From NCBI GenBank assembly GCA_026874595.1, contig CM049316.1:62975176-63039175 (forward strand): a DNA stretch of 64,000 bases, written 5' to 3'. The position numbers and the translations under genes are program-made. This document shows, in pieces, positions 1-12,800 of the stretch; position 1 is the first letter of the stretch; each line of letters begins with the position of its first letter. Source of the DNA: Sipunculus nudus (lineage: Eukaryota; Annelida; Sipuncula; Golfingiida; Sipunculidae). A model generated the notes under the pieces. The model made no database searches and was not told where the DNA came from. It saw nothing but the letters and a program-made list of their open reading frames with translations.

Positions 1-1187
1 TTCCCCAAATTTAAGCCTTGTAAAATCAGTCATATATTGAAAATTTAGCACAAACAGAAAATGAAAGAAGAAATACAAATTTTGAAATGGATAGTTTCGT
101 ACTAGAGGAACCTAAGTAGGTCTGCCAACAAACGTGTTTTAATCAAATATGGATACAGAAATAAACTCATCAACCCCTAAAGCCTTCTAATTACTACGGC
201 GGGGGGGGGGGAGGCTTAATGAAACTAGTATTACAATATCCAAGCCAGGCAGCAGAGGAGTGAAGACTAAGGCACAGCGCACCAAAAATAGGAAAGGCCA
301 ATATGATCGTATTGATTGATGTGACATGATGAAAGTATGTGACAGATTCCAGCTCACCCACTTGGCTGGCAGCCATACATGGTGTGAGAACACTGAAGCA
401 CAATTCCTCATTCCTGTTGCTGTTGGCTTGACCGTTAGTTTTACAGTGTAAACCAGGTATTTAAGTTACTGGTGTATGGTTCAGGATAGTATAGTTTATG
501 CTGAATATATTGAGAGTATTGTGACATATTAATATGTTCATTATTATTTGAAGTTATAATCAGACTGCTTTATCAGCCCCTCTTGTAGTCATAGCAGAAA
601 CAAATGTCAGTTTTAATATTTTCTTGTTAATGAAGTATTGGTGTTTGTACCATATTTTTTGGCAGTGTGCATAACATATTGCATAAACCCAAATTTTCAA
701 TTCATAATCTTTCAGTAAGGATACAAACAGGGAGTAAAAAGAATGATTCTCTATATACATAATGCTTTGTTTCAATAAACTGACACAAGATGGCACTGAG
801 AATCACAAGTGGTATTACTGTAAACAATAATAATATTTTAGATTTTCCAATTACACCCACCTCTTTCATACCTTCAACAAGTAACGGCTCAAGTTATTCA
901 ATATTTTTACATATATGGACAACTTAAGTGTTACAAACTCCTAGGAGGCTGGAAATACGGACCTTCAAGTTATTAAAACATGTCAGTTGTACTGGAAATT
1001 GTACCATGCTCTTTTTTCCAGTAAGGCAAGATGCTCCATACCTGACTCATGAACCTTCAATCAATGGTGTTTATGTATAAACTTTAACTCTTTTACATGG
1101 TTTGTAAAATAGGTGAAACAAGCAAATTTGTGGAATTTATGTCCTCTTCTTCCGCCTCTTGTTGTCCCCCTTTTAAACCTTCTCAAT

Positions 1188-1289
1188 GTTTTAGTATTTA
1201 TTTTCACCTGAAGATGCCTCCACATGTCATAATGCCTGTGTTTTAGTTTTCATTGTCCCCTGAAGATGTCTCCACAGGTCATAATATAT
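1188..1289. repeat. Imperfect 51-bp tandem duplication
   Basis: TGTTTTAG at 1,188 and again at 1,239 begins two diverged copies, each with CCTGAAGATG, then TCCACA, then GTCATAAT. It is an old tandem duplication with no coding sense. Confidence 0.65.
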
Positions 1290-1819
1290 TTGTGAACTGG
1301 AAACAAAAGGGAATTTTTTTGTTTGTTTTGGAGCTGGTGACAATAACTAATGCTAGGAACTCTCCATGGTACAGACAGTAGCATTCAGACTTTCATGCTG
1401 GATCCAGGAAAGTGAACTGACAGCAAATAATCAGTTGGAGACCTGCAGCACAACCAATCATCATAAAGTTAATTCATCATGTAAATGTGATAAAAACTCA
1501 TAAATAATTCTACCACGACACAAAGTAACAGGAGAAGTAAGTAATGATGAAACCTGATATAGATAATACCCCTTTACATATGTAACAAACCAGGTAAAGT
1601 CTCTCTGTTGGGACATATTTAAGCAAAACTATATAGATATTTTGGTCACATGCAAGCAGTGACACTGGTAATGAAGACAGTATTGGTGTCTTGCATGATA
1701 ACAAATACAAGGCTGTCTAGTCCTGTGGGAGGCCAGATCCGTTTGAAAAATCCTAATTTGGCTATGGCACACTTGAGATGTCTGGTAGAGCTAATGAGGT
1801 CTACACAGACACAGAGGCA

Positions 1820-1980
1820 ATGCAGCTCTAAAAGTGATCATAACTCACAAAGCTAAGTATGACAATGTAACACCACTTCTCAGGCACCTACAATGGCTTC
1901 CCATGGTGAAAAAAGATCAGCTTTGTTTTCAGCCTACAGGCAGCAGGTCCTCATAGCTCTGGCATTTAAACTTGCCCATA
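1820..1980 (+). pseudogene. LINE reverse-transcriptase relic (CR1/L2-like C-terminal end)
   Basis: In the frame of 1,855-1,932 the sequence reads KYDNVTPLLRHLQWLPM, preceded by ITHKA. This matches the common KxDHVTPLLRxLHWLPV motif just after the reverse-transcriptase domain of CR1/L2-type LINEs. Stops and frame loss lie on both sides, so it is an old fragment. The family is assigned from the motif only. Confidence 0.55.
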
Positions 1981-2753
1981 AAATGAAATGGTTCAATATG
2001 CTGACAATGGTCCACAGAGTCGTTTCTAGACTACTTTGATAATACCACTTGATTCGTTCATTAAGAATATTCAAAATATTTTGGCTTCCCATATGTTCAA
2101 AGGAAAGCTCTCACAGTTACAAAACAAAATTTATATATCATAGGTACACTGACACTGTTATACATCAACAACATGTACATGTTATTGTGTGATGTAAATC
2201 TTGAAAATAAATTATTTATTAAACCTTACTGACATTTGCTTTAAATTTTTCCTTCAATTACAGATTTATAGTGAACACTGATATTGCAATGAGACATCAA
2301 ACAATATATAAATATATATTATTATTTTTGCTTGCTTCAAGAGCTCTTATGATGATCATTAAAACCTTTGATTGCATGTAAAAGGTGGACCATGAATTAA
2401 CTTATTCTGTCTGCAGACCTGTTAATGGCAATGCATAACATTTTCAGACATTTCAGAATACAGACTAGCCATGACAACATGACACTCAGGCCTTCGGAAA
2501 AAAACTGATAGGGCCTGGAGTCATGATGGCAGTCACAACAGAACGCCCATTCTAAGGGTCGGATCAAAATATTTGCTGTCTGGTATTATTTGGCATCACA
2601 GGCTTATATAGTCGTATTATATGTGCTAAATATCGAAGAAAAAATGTTGTTACACAAAAACAATTACAATTATTACCTCCTTTCATCACTGTGGCACCGA
2701 TTCACGTGAAGCGGTTCTTCTCATTCAAAACTAAATGTGTCATGGCGCGGTCG

Positions 2754-4787
2754 TGTATGTAAACTTGGAAGTCGGAAGCCGGAAGCCGGAAACCAACGAA
2801 AGCAGTTTAAAGCATATACAAAATGCTAACGCTTCAATACCGTTTTGTTTTTTCCCCGATAGAATAAGATCTTTTTTTATCATTCTGTGAAGAATAATAG
2901 TTATCCATTGTTTAATCTGAACGTTATGGAAGATTTTGTGCTCGGAAGCCATCTCGGAAGTTAGTCAGAAGTGCTTGGATGTTATCCAATGTGTATAACT
3001 CGGAAGTCACAGAGACGCACTGTGCCCAAAATGCAGTTTCATTATAATTATAGTTGCATGCATATATTAAAATTGCTTATGCATGATTCTGCTTTTAATG
3101 GGTGTATAATGCAATACATGATACATAATCGGAAAACTATAAGTTCTAATTTTTTTTTATTTGTAAATTTAATATATATCTCTATATATATATATATCGT
3201 CCGTGTTATTATCGAGTAAAGTGTGATAACGGAAACTCTTCCTATCTCATTATACTAGTATATATTTGGATGCTCTCTCAGTGGAGTAAATCACCAATTT
3301 ATGAATTGGAAAGTAATAAATATAATAATGACATTGCTAGGGAATAAAAAAAAAATCTGGAAAAGAAATGAAAATTAAGAGATATTACGTCTGAACGGGC
3401 TTGCGCCCTCTATGGATGCACCACTGAATAATAAATATGGTATAATTAACCCTTGTACGGCATTAAAATACAGTTATAAATTACGATGTCAATCAAAATA
3501 AAATATAGTAATATATTTTCCATACGTTGAACAAATATGAAAATTCAATATATCCCATAAGGTCATCGCTCGAACAAACATACATGTATCATATGCAAAA
3601 CGAAATGTCTTTCAATATGTTAGAGTTCAACGATATTTTAAAAAAATGTTACATTTATATCTTAGAAAAGGGATACAACAGTCCAGATAATATATAACAT
3701 ACTGATACATGTATTATTATAAAATCTGATCGATTTACGAATTTAAGCAAATATTTTTTAAAACTAAAATTAATTCTTTTTCAAGTTTTTGACTCTTTCT
3801 TTCAAACTTTATCAGTCTCGATATTTATATTATATTAATTTCACTCCTAATGTTTCAACATCACATTTCAACTTCAAATATATGGATATTTATTAATATA
3901 TTAAAGTATGTTTGCAACTGATTGCATGATAAGGGCATATAACCAGAATGTGCACCCTTCAACTTCATATTACTGTACGATTACAAGGATCTCGATAAGA
4001 AAGTACAATTTTGTTTATATAATATATATATAAATGCAACCGGACCATGAAATGTAAAATATAATTTGGCATAAAAAAGTATTACATAAGAGATAAGAGT
4101 CTAAGAGATTTATAATACTGATGAATTTTTTTTGGTCAATGGAAGAGGAAAATGTTTTTCAATTTATACATTAAAAATAAAATATTTTGTTCGAAACAAC
4201 TTGTAAAAACATTAACTGGACGGTTTTTTGGTTCTGTCAAATTTTTTTTTAATCTCTATGATATTATCAGGGTGATTTTTATAGGGGCACATGTATAAAA
4301 TATTATCAAAACCTTTATTTTTTTCATGTTTCCATCAACATAAAATGCGGTAACAGGGTAAAATATTGATGAGTTAAAATAATCTTGTTTTACAAAATGA
4401 AATAAAATATCAATATAATATATTATTTAAAAAAAACAGCATCATGAATGTTACAAAACAGATTGAATTTATGAAAAATACATGATACTGAAGAAACTGA
4501 AAATGCTTGACACGTTTGCTGACGATATGATGACCAGTGCATTTGCCATTACTGGCTTCCGAGTTTTACACATTTGGACCATAACCGGGCATTTCCGAGC
4601 AAAAAATCGTCATTAACTTCGGATGGATAACTTTGATTATTTTACATGATGATAGAAAAGACCTTATTCTATCAAATAAAAATAAAAAAGGTACTTTCCA
4701 TTGATGTAGTAGCATTTTAATTATGCTTCGATCAATGCTTTAAAAAAGTCCTTGCTTCCGACTTCGGACTTCCGAGTTTTACACATA
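2754..4787. mobile_element. 2.0-kb foldback element with ~250-bp inverted arms
   Basis: The left arm (2,754 to about 3,008) and right arm (about 4,549 to 4,787) are inverted copies of each other. In the same relative order both contain an outer TGTGTAAAACTCGGAAG-type motif, TTTAAAGCAT, GATAGAATAAG, GTTATCCAT, TTTTGTGCTCGGAA, and an inner second copy of the GTGTAAAACTCGGAAG motif. The roughly 1.5-kb centre is extremely AT-rich and has no ORF of note. This is the layout of a non-autonomous foldback or long-TIR DNA element. No clear target duplication was found. The superfamily is unknown. Confidence 0.75.
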
Positions 4788-5620
4788 GCCGTTTGGAAAT
4801 CCCCTACCGGAAGTTATGATTCTCCCGCTGACAGACGTGGAGACGAGTTTTTCGAGTAAAACCAGCCTCAGAATTAAAAACTGCTGCACGTTTACACGTA
4901 AGTCAACCGTGGATGTAATAATTATTATTTTCCCCAACAGAATAACGTCACTTTATGTCTTAACTCAGGAAAATGACAGTTCGAGAAGTGGATGAAAATG
5001 AAAAAGTAGTGTCAGAAATGGCGTGCACATCTGCACATACTAGAATTGATGCGAACCCAATAGCTTGTACTGTCACCCCATCGTCTTCAGTTCATCTAAA
5101 TCGACGTTTGGGGTGACAAGCTGTCGCTAAATACAGACTTGCTGTCTCAGTGCATCCAACTGGTAGTTATTTTTTTCACTTTCCTTCCAGAGCATAGGTA
5201 TCCAAGGCTCAGACAGACCTTTTACTTTCAAGTCACACAAATTCCACACACATAACACTAAAGCTGGCATTCCTGGGTAGGTTGTCATGTGCAACAAAGG
5301 AGATAATTTATTCTTTCTTGACTACTTTATTGTTTACAAAACAGTGTTTAAGGCACTTGAGCCAAAAACAATGGTTCTCATGAACAAAAGCTGTGATCTA
5401 GATGCCAATGAAAGAAGTTCCTGTTTGATGGATGCCCTTAGCAGGAACAGACAAGAAATACAAAGGGACTATACTCATGGCCTTTTTGCATCTATTTGAG
5501 CCATAATCTATTCTGTAGGAGTTAATGTCGTCCTTCTGAAATGATTATGTCTGCAAAAAAGACCAGACTGGCTTATAAATGGGTTGGGACTGGGATTTTC
5601 TTTAGGATAAGAGTTTTGCC

Positions 5621-6330
5621 TGCAGATGGCATTGACAGTGATATGAGGCTGAAGATTATACTGTGACAGAAGATGACGGGTGACTGTTTCTTCCTCTATG
5701 TTTGACATTTACTTATGGGAAAACACCCATGTGTCATACCAGTTAACAAAGACATACCACAGAAGTTCTCTGTGGTTATGGAAAGACTACTCATGTGCCT
5801 ACTGTTCAGTTTGATCCTAAAAACAAAGGTCAAGGACAAAGTCAAAGGAAAAATTCATAGCTGCATTACTGCATTGCTATTTTTATATATTAAGAACAGT
5901 TTTAAAATTAACCAACACAATAGTGCATTCAACATAAAAATTCAACACAAAATAATAACTCAATAAATGAATCCCAAATAATATTCTAAGTACGAGTCTA
6001 CATAACCACGCTCACGGCTAAAGTGACTTATTTAAAAGACACCGACATCTCTGCAAGTCAATACATGTTAACAGGTCTTCACTGCAAAGTATACAACTTT
6101 GTTCCTAGTTCCTACCACAAATGTCATGCTTGAATAGGTCCAGTATTCCTTTAATCAATTACTTGGATCATTATTGCTGTCACGGAGCAGGGGTGCATTA
6201 GCCATTAAAACAGCTTCTGTGAGATGGATGATCACCTGGACATCATGAAGGTTATATTAAATGTCATCAATCATAATTATGGCCTGTTCTCAGTGCAGCT
6301 TGATCATTGTCCTCATAAAAATCATTGATA
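5621..6330. repeat. Copy A of a diverged ~700-bp direct duplication
   Basis: It shares with copy B (6,806-7,505), in the same order, GCAGATGGCATT, ACCAGTTAACAA/GCAGTTAACAA, CTCTGTGGTTAT, CAGTTTGA, AAGGTCAAGG, GGTCTTCA, ATTGCTGTCA, GTGCATTA and AAAAATCATTGAT. The copies differ by many substitutions and indels. No reading frame is shared, so this is not a gene pair. Confidence 0.72.
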
Positions 6331-6508
6331 GCCTACTCCCTTTTTATAAGAAAAGAGCCATATCTCACAAAAATAAGCAGAATGACATACACATGAGTGG
6401 AGACTAATATTTTGAGGGATCAAGTTCCCTGACAAGCACTTCTTTTAGGACAGTCCCTAGCCTGATGGAAGTACCTTCTACTGAAGCTGGATGAACGGAA
6501 AGTAGTTT

Positions 6509-6574
6509 AGAAGACTTTTATAATAAAAACACATGGCTCTAAGAGCCATGTGTTTTTTATTATAAAAGTCTTCT
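6509..6574. repeat. Near-perfect 66-bp palindrome
   Basis: The left arm 6,509-6,540 and right arm 6,542-6,574 are reverse complements, apart from one extra T in the right arm and one central base. The centre is GGCTCTAAGAGCC. Transcribed on either strand it would fold into a hairpin of about 32 bp with almost no loop. It touches the 3' end of the SINE that follows. Confidence 0.95.
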
Positions 6575-6770
6575 GGATTTCACCTTTTTAGGTACTGGGG
6601 CTAGGAATAATCTAGATGTCCTAACCTGTTGTTAATACATTAAATTGATTCTCACAGATTTTATTGAGATTTCACAATTTTTTCCTTCTGAGGCTCTGGC
6701 AGTGACCAAACCAGGACCTTCCAACTATGAACTACCTTAAACACTTTGCTACGTCCAGGATGTAGCAGAC
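6571..6770 (-). mobile_element. tRNA-derived SINE, copy 1 (diverged)
   Basis: Read on the minus strand it matches the SINE at 30,608-30,808 along its body: TGAAATCTC, then AACAACAGGTT, then GATTATTCCTA, then AAATCCAGAA at the end. The tRNA-like head is decayed (CCTGGTTTGGTCACTG in place of a B box). Confidence 0.65.
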
Positions 6771-6805
6771 TGAGCTTTTTTTGTAACCTTGAGCCTCTTG
6801 CTTGC

Positions 6806-7505
6806 TTGCAGATGGCATTCTCTGCTGAATGAGAATGATGGTTTTCACATTAACATGGATGATGTGTGACTATATCTCTCCTTGTGTACAACACGTATGT
6901 GTCAAAGCAGTTAACAATAAAATATCAGAGCAATCCTCTGTGGTTATATAATGACTGCACCATGTGACTTTTGCTCAGTTTGACCTGAGAGTGAAAGGTC
7001 AAGGTTAAAGTCAAGGTCAGGAGTAACCACAAAGTTATGCATGACCTCAGTGATCCAGCTGCGTATCTTAGCAAGACATTGATAACCACAGAACACGATG
7101 GACTGCAATTAAAATTCTTGAACTCTACCAAAGTACACTATGATTCACTTAAAGTGACAGTTATGTAATAACCTTGATTGTAAATAACCAAATACATGAA
7201 AAAGGTCACAGTAAATCACATTTACAGTTCTCCTAATGAAGTCATGTTTGTAGGTCTTCAGTGCAAACAATTCAACAGCGAACCAATCACATTTAAACCA
7301 CTGTGAGAACAGGTGGCGTAGCTTCCCTGAAACAACAACTTCATTACTGCTGTCATGGAACGCTGGTGCATTACCCATTTAAACAGATTCTGAGGCAGGG
7401 GGATAATGACCTAAAGAACTTGAAGGTTGAAATTAAACAGCATCGTTCATCATCACAACATGCACTGAGTGCAGCCCAATCTTCCTCCTCGTAAAAATCA
7501 TTGAT
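6806..7505. repeat. Copy B of the ~700-bp direct duplication
   Basis: Direct partner of 5,621-6,330, about 475 bp downstream, with a palindrome and a SINE between the two. A short stretch resembling part of it (ACTTAAAGT..ACAGTT, then AGTAAAT..CATTTAC) recurs at about 9,512-9,590. Direct repeats around a short centre could also be the remains of an LTR-type miniature retroelement. Divergence prevents a choice. Confidence 0.7.
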
Positions 7506-9400
7506 CTCACGCAGGACAATATTTGCACTGGAGTCTGCTGGTCCTAGCATTTGCTACTGATATCCTACAAGCCATCGGTAACACTTTTGGCCCCAAACAG
7601 CTTAGTGTGAAAAAATCAAAACGTCCACATGGGACGGAGTCTTTTTAGCAGCCGCCCTTTTGAGATTTCCCCGGAGATGAAAATGTGGGACACCCCGCAC
7701 GAGGACAAATCAGTCAGTGTGACATCATCTACCAGAAAAGCAAGCCTGTCATCATTACAGTGGCTATGTAGTAAAACCCTGCTGAAGCCAGAACCAACAG
7801 GCAAGACTGCAAAACTGTGGTTTTCCCTGCAGATTAATTAAGATATTTAAAAAAAAAAAATACTTGGTATCAATTAAATATTGTATATATATGTCATAGA
7901 CTTTGAAAGTACAAGCTAAATGTATAATAGGAATGTATATAATATAAATTCCTTCAAGAACTAAATATATAAAGAGTGCAAGTTCATACAAATCTTATGC
8001 AGGAAAACATGGCAGTGACAGCAACTTATACAAGGAAGAAAGCACCCTGACATAGAAGCCATATTTAATTATATTTACTATGTTTGTGAAAATACATTCT
8101 TATATCAGTCCAAAGATTTCTTCAGGTTTGATAATACAATCATAAAGCCATTTTGATTGCTATTATTTGTATGGTATATGTTAAAGTAAGGTCTCTATGA
8201 TAACAGTTACCCAATCTACCAGACTTGGTGCACAACACAAAGTCTGTTCTGTAACTAGTGTAATTGAAGCTATTTAAAACAGACCTACCCAAAATATGGG
8301 TAATGAAAAATGAATCAGCTGTAAAAATAAAGGGTACTGTACCAAGATATAAAATATAATGTTCAGATAGATAAAGAGAAAAATAGAAAACAGGACTAAA
8401 TATGAAATTAACTGAGCTGACATAATTTTGATACTAAATACTGTATAACTTTGCTATTTCTGGCCCATAAAAGCACAAATAATGTTGTAATAACTTGCTG
8501 GAGCAGATATTGACTAAATACATGTATTTAATACTGAGAGTCCAAAACCTCAATTTATTGACTACACAGGCCGGTAACAGATTAATTTAAGAACAGTTAT
8601 ATTTGTCTTGATATATTAATAATGCGACCAGGCAGCGTGCCAGGCAAGGCAGAATTGGTTCTTATAAACAACCACAGTGTCGTTTCAAGGTTGAACGTAA
8701 GTGGGAGACAGTGGGTAAAATAGTGCGGTTTTAAAATTTTGCACCCGGTAGCCTCAAACAACATTCGGGAGGCAGAGCTAAAATGAAGAGGTAATGAAAA
8801 TCACAGTATGAGGATAGTATTTCACAGGACATGTGTCTGTTATTAAACTAGTCCCATTACAAGACAAAGTGTATGCACCCAGATCTTATTTCAGAACTTA
8901 AGACAATTGCTTGACAGACTGCATAAGGCTGCTCCCTAGTGTATTGCCCCCTGAGAGAAGACATTCAAATAATCTAATGATCTAAATATAAACTCACAAT
9001 ATCCCAAAATGCCTTGCAAGCAACACAAGGTCATGTGACAAAAGCCTGTTCCTTAATTATATGGCCTGGCTCTTACTAGTGATCCTCATTTCAGCAGCCG
9101 TTTTTATTCAAGATTTATAATTCTCCCATAGTCAATTTCTAGTACAAGTATGCTACAGAATTAGTGCATGTTAGAATGCTAGTAATATTATAACTTTAAT
9201 CAAAAGCAAATGATTAGAGAAAAGAGTAACACTTTAGGTAAGGGTGTGAGTTCAATTATTATTTGATCAGATGAACATACATCAACAGCACAGTACAGTT
9301 TTATTCTCAAATGTCATCCTGCATTTAATGTGCCATTAAGCTTCTTTATGATGTAGAGTACAGCATCAGTTGTTATAGTACTTCAACAGTGAATATTGAG

Positions 9401-9496
9401 AACTTTTGCTCAATATTTCTTTACATATTGCTCAACAGTCTTTATTCCAACTTTTGCTCAATATTTCTTTACATATTGCTCAACAGTCTTTATTCC
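9401..9496. repeat. Perfect 48-bp tandem duplication
   Basis: The unit at 9,401-9,448 (starts AACTTTTGCTCAATATTTCT) is repeated without mismatch at 9,449-9,496. Identity of the copies implies a recent event, or a collapse or expansion during assembly. Confidence 0.95.
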
Positions 9497-9589
9497 GAAC
9501 TGCACAAATGACACACTTAAAGTCACAGTTTTGTTTGGCAAGCCTTTAGTGTGTATGCACAGTAAGACCATAGTAAATAACATTTACTG

Positions 9590-9880
9590 TGGATGGAGCA
9601 TGATGGTGTAATGTCTATGGGCTAAGATATTGGGTCCACATCCCAGCTGAACCATCTGCCACCCTAAGACCCCTGGTCATGGTCTTCAACACAAGGGTGT
9701 ATCCTCTCCACCCAGAAGTTAATGGGTGCTGGTCATGGGTGACAGGCAAATGTAACAGGAGTGACCTCCTAGCAGACTGGTGCCTGTTATTATTATTAGA
9801 ACAGGAATGAAAACTGTGAAGTTTGATGAGACTGACATCAGTGATGTTAAACCACTCTGTTCTCATAATTACCCCTTGGC
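9590..9880 (+). repeat. Possible tRNA-like SINE relic
   Basis: TGGAGCATGATGG at 9,593 and GGGTCCACATCCC about 37 bp later look like degenerate A and B boxes, followed by a body of about 240 bp with a TTATTATTATTAG tract. Only one copy was seen here, so the assignment is weak. Confidence 0.3.
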
Positions 9881-12800
9881 CAGTCAATGATGGTAATCAT
9901 TACTAAAAAACCTGAACTATGGTTCATTCTGGAGCTGAAAATCCAGGCTTATCATACAAACTGCCTTCAAAGGACCATCAATTTATTGTCACTTCCTGCT
10001 ATAGGAGGCTGCATCTCAGACTGTAGCCAAGGCCTGCTGTAACAGTAACACAGAATGGATCATCAATGGTTTACAGCAGTGGTCTATTTGAACCAATAAA
10101 ACTCCAGCGGTTACTCCTATGGGTGTTGTCATGCCTCTTCACTTAATCTGCCAAGATCAATCGGACCATTAGTTTAAGCCACTGATCTCCTGTTAAGTCA
10201 AGTACTTGCTGAAATCTGCCACTGACAGCTTTGAGTTCACACTTCTCTTGGAGCTGGATTGTCCATGGGGCCTTGACCTCTGAAACATGAGGCTGATTTT
10301 GTCTCACAGGGGTTGATGGTGGACTGTGTCAGCAAATGACTAAAATATTTGGTGAATATGATTCATGACTCCCGTCCAGCACTATTTATCACAACAAGAA
10401 TATTACATGTTAATTAAACTGGGAAAAGTAGGCTGGACATCAGCCGGAATGGGAGGGGGGGAGGGGGACAAGTTTTCCACGTGCAAATTTGACTGATGGG
10501 CTTTGTTAATTGACATAGGCCAGCTTAAATGGCCAACATCATTTCTGATAGATGGCACTGCAATAAACCTTTGAATTATGATGTCAATTTACTCAGAACT
10601 TATCAGAAATATTAAATTGCTCCCCCCCCCCCCCACTTTAAAACACATTTAGCATCATTTTCAACACTTTAACTAGTTTAACACTAAAAACCAGCATTTC
10701 TGGGACATGGCCACAGAGGTTTTGTATGTAGACAGTATCATGATGTTCTCTCTATAGAAGAAGCTGCTACTGATACTATTCTATCTCTCTAAATATGTAT
10801 TTAAATCTCGACTGCTTATTAATTACCATAGAAGATGTTCTTTTCTGACTGAAGCAGCCTGGGATACATTTATTTTTAAATCCTAAATAAGTGATTAGTA
10901 CATTGCTTTTATGATCTGCCACAGCAGATTTTGCATCAAATTTGTTACAGCTGCCTGGAACAAATTCACCTTATATTTGAACCAAAATACATATAACATA
11001 TTGAGACCTGTGAATATCATCATGGTTATATTTTTTTTAGGCCAGATACACTTTGCATGAATGAGCTATTTTTCCCCTCAAGATAAAATTTTTCAAAAGT
11101 AAATCTAAGTATACTGTCAATATGAGGAAATCAGCAGAAAGTATATACCCATAAAGGCTATATTTGGGTCAACAAACACCTTATCTCACCATATAAAATA
11201 CTTGAATAACAGACAGTGTGAGGTTAAATGGCTAAGAGATAGCCTAAGACAGTGTTTGAACCAAGTGTGGTATTTATCTTTTAATTTAACATAAGAAGGA
11301 CATGAGAAAATATCCTGCATGGAGGAAACCAACAACACAAGAACATTAAAAGATTTTATAACTGTTGTCTCACAGTATGTTAAGAGTACTGCAGTGCTCA
11401 ATCAAGTAATTGCCCTGAAGTGCAGGGGATATAGAACCATCCATATTAATCTGCCATATCCATCACACAGCGGGCCAATAGCTCAGGTAGTTGACCCAGT
11501 GATGCAGATGGCAAATGTATGGCAATCTCTGCACCTCACAAACTGGGAGTCAACGGTGCTAAAAATAGGACCTAAATTAATGAATAGGAGTCCAGAGATG
11601 TGGGGTCAAATGGTCAGGGGTTTGTGTGATGTGTATAATTGGACAAATGCAATAGGTATCATGTGCCTGTGTTAACTTTTGATAATATTATATGGACATC
11701 TGTGGGGTTATGGCAATGACTAAGAGATTACAAAGTAGAAATATTTTGAAAATATGATAACAAATATCACGACGACTTAATTATAATATAGTAGAAGCTC
11801 TATCTCCAATAAGCTTTATGAATGATATCCAAGTCATTTTTTCCCAAATTTCTGCCAATAATTTAGGCAGCATAATAACTCAGTACTGAGAAGCTATAAA
11901 TTAGAACATTTTTTATGTGTTGTTTATCATATTTTATGTGATTTCTATTAATAATATGAATGCTGGTAGAAATTCAAACAAACATACATCTCATTTTTTT
12001 TAAAATTCCCACCAAACAAAATCATACCAGGGAAAACAAAGTGGGAAGCATAGTTTTTCTTTCTTTTCTTTCCGCATCAATGAGCAATTGACAGTTGTGG
12101 AAATGCCAACAGCAGATATGACTGCAAATGTACATAGCACTGATAGCAATGGGAAAAGATCTGTTGCTTCTATCTGGACCTGGATACACATGTACGTCCC
12201 ACCCCCAGTACGTTCTAGTACATCACCCGCTACGAGATCTGAACTCAAGCGGTTACTCTACACATGCACCACAGAACAACACACATGTATATCCTGAGAG
12301 ACGTTAGCCCCGACCACAGGGTTTTACTGGAAATGTAACACACATAACAGAAAGCATGTGATGTGAGGGTTCGCCATCCCCCTTCATCCTCCGCATCCCT
12401 GGTTGCCCTGGTCAGTGATGAATGGCAAAGGGAGCCTGACTGGGTGAGCATACTGGTAGCAATTTGAAAACAAGCCCTGAGGAAATCCTCCAGTGCTGGC
12501 AGGCACTCTGCCCAGATAAAACAGCAGTTATTGACTGTAATAACAGCCCTCAGTGTTAGAGGGCAGGGGGCCCTGTAGTGAATCTCTATACCAAGGGGAT
12601 AATGAGGAACCAACCAGGGCAGCTGTTGTTGGAATAAGTGTATAAGATCCTGAATAGCTTAACTCAATAGTACATGTTATAGGTTTTTATTAATGACCAT
12701 GTTATGTAATTTTATATATACAGTATATCAGAAATTGATACTGGTCCTGAGACTGATATTACAAATTTATTAAGCACTTCAGTGGGAAGGGGCAGAAGGG

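Noticed and set aside
7629-7841. Overlapping sense and antisense ORFs in a GC-richer patch
   Set aside because: No motif on either strand and no splice support. It may be a decayed repeat.
10441-10640. G-rich and C-rich tracts facing each other across ~170 bp
   Set aside because: Apart from homopolymer runs the flanks do not match as inverted repeats.
11319-11675. 118-codon plus-strand ORF
   Set aside because: No known motif, AT-rich context and no splice or promoter support. An AATAGCTCAGGTAGTT word looks like a tRNA A box, but no B box follows at the right distance.
12245-12613. 122-codon minus-strand ORF in a GC-richer stretch
   Set aside because: No recognisable motif or splice sites. 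The sequence looks like a possible old repeat (a palindrome-like CAGGGGGCCCTG near 12,565), but no second copy is present.
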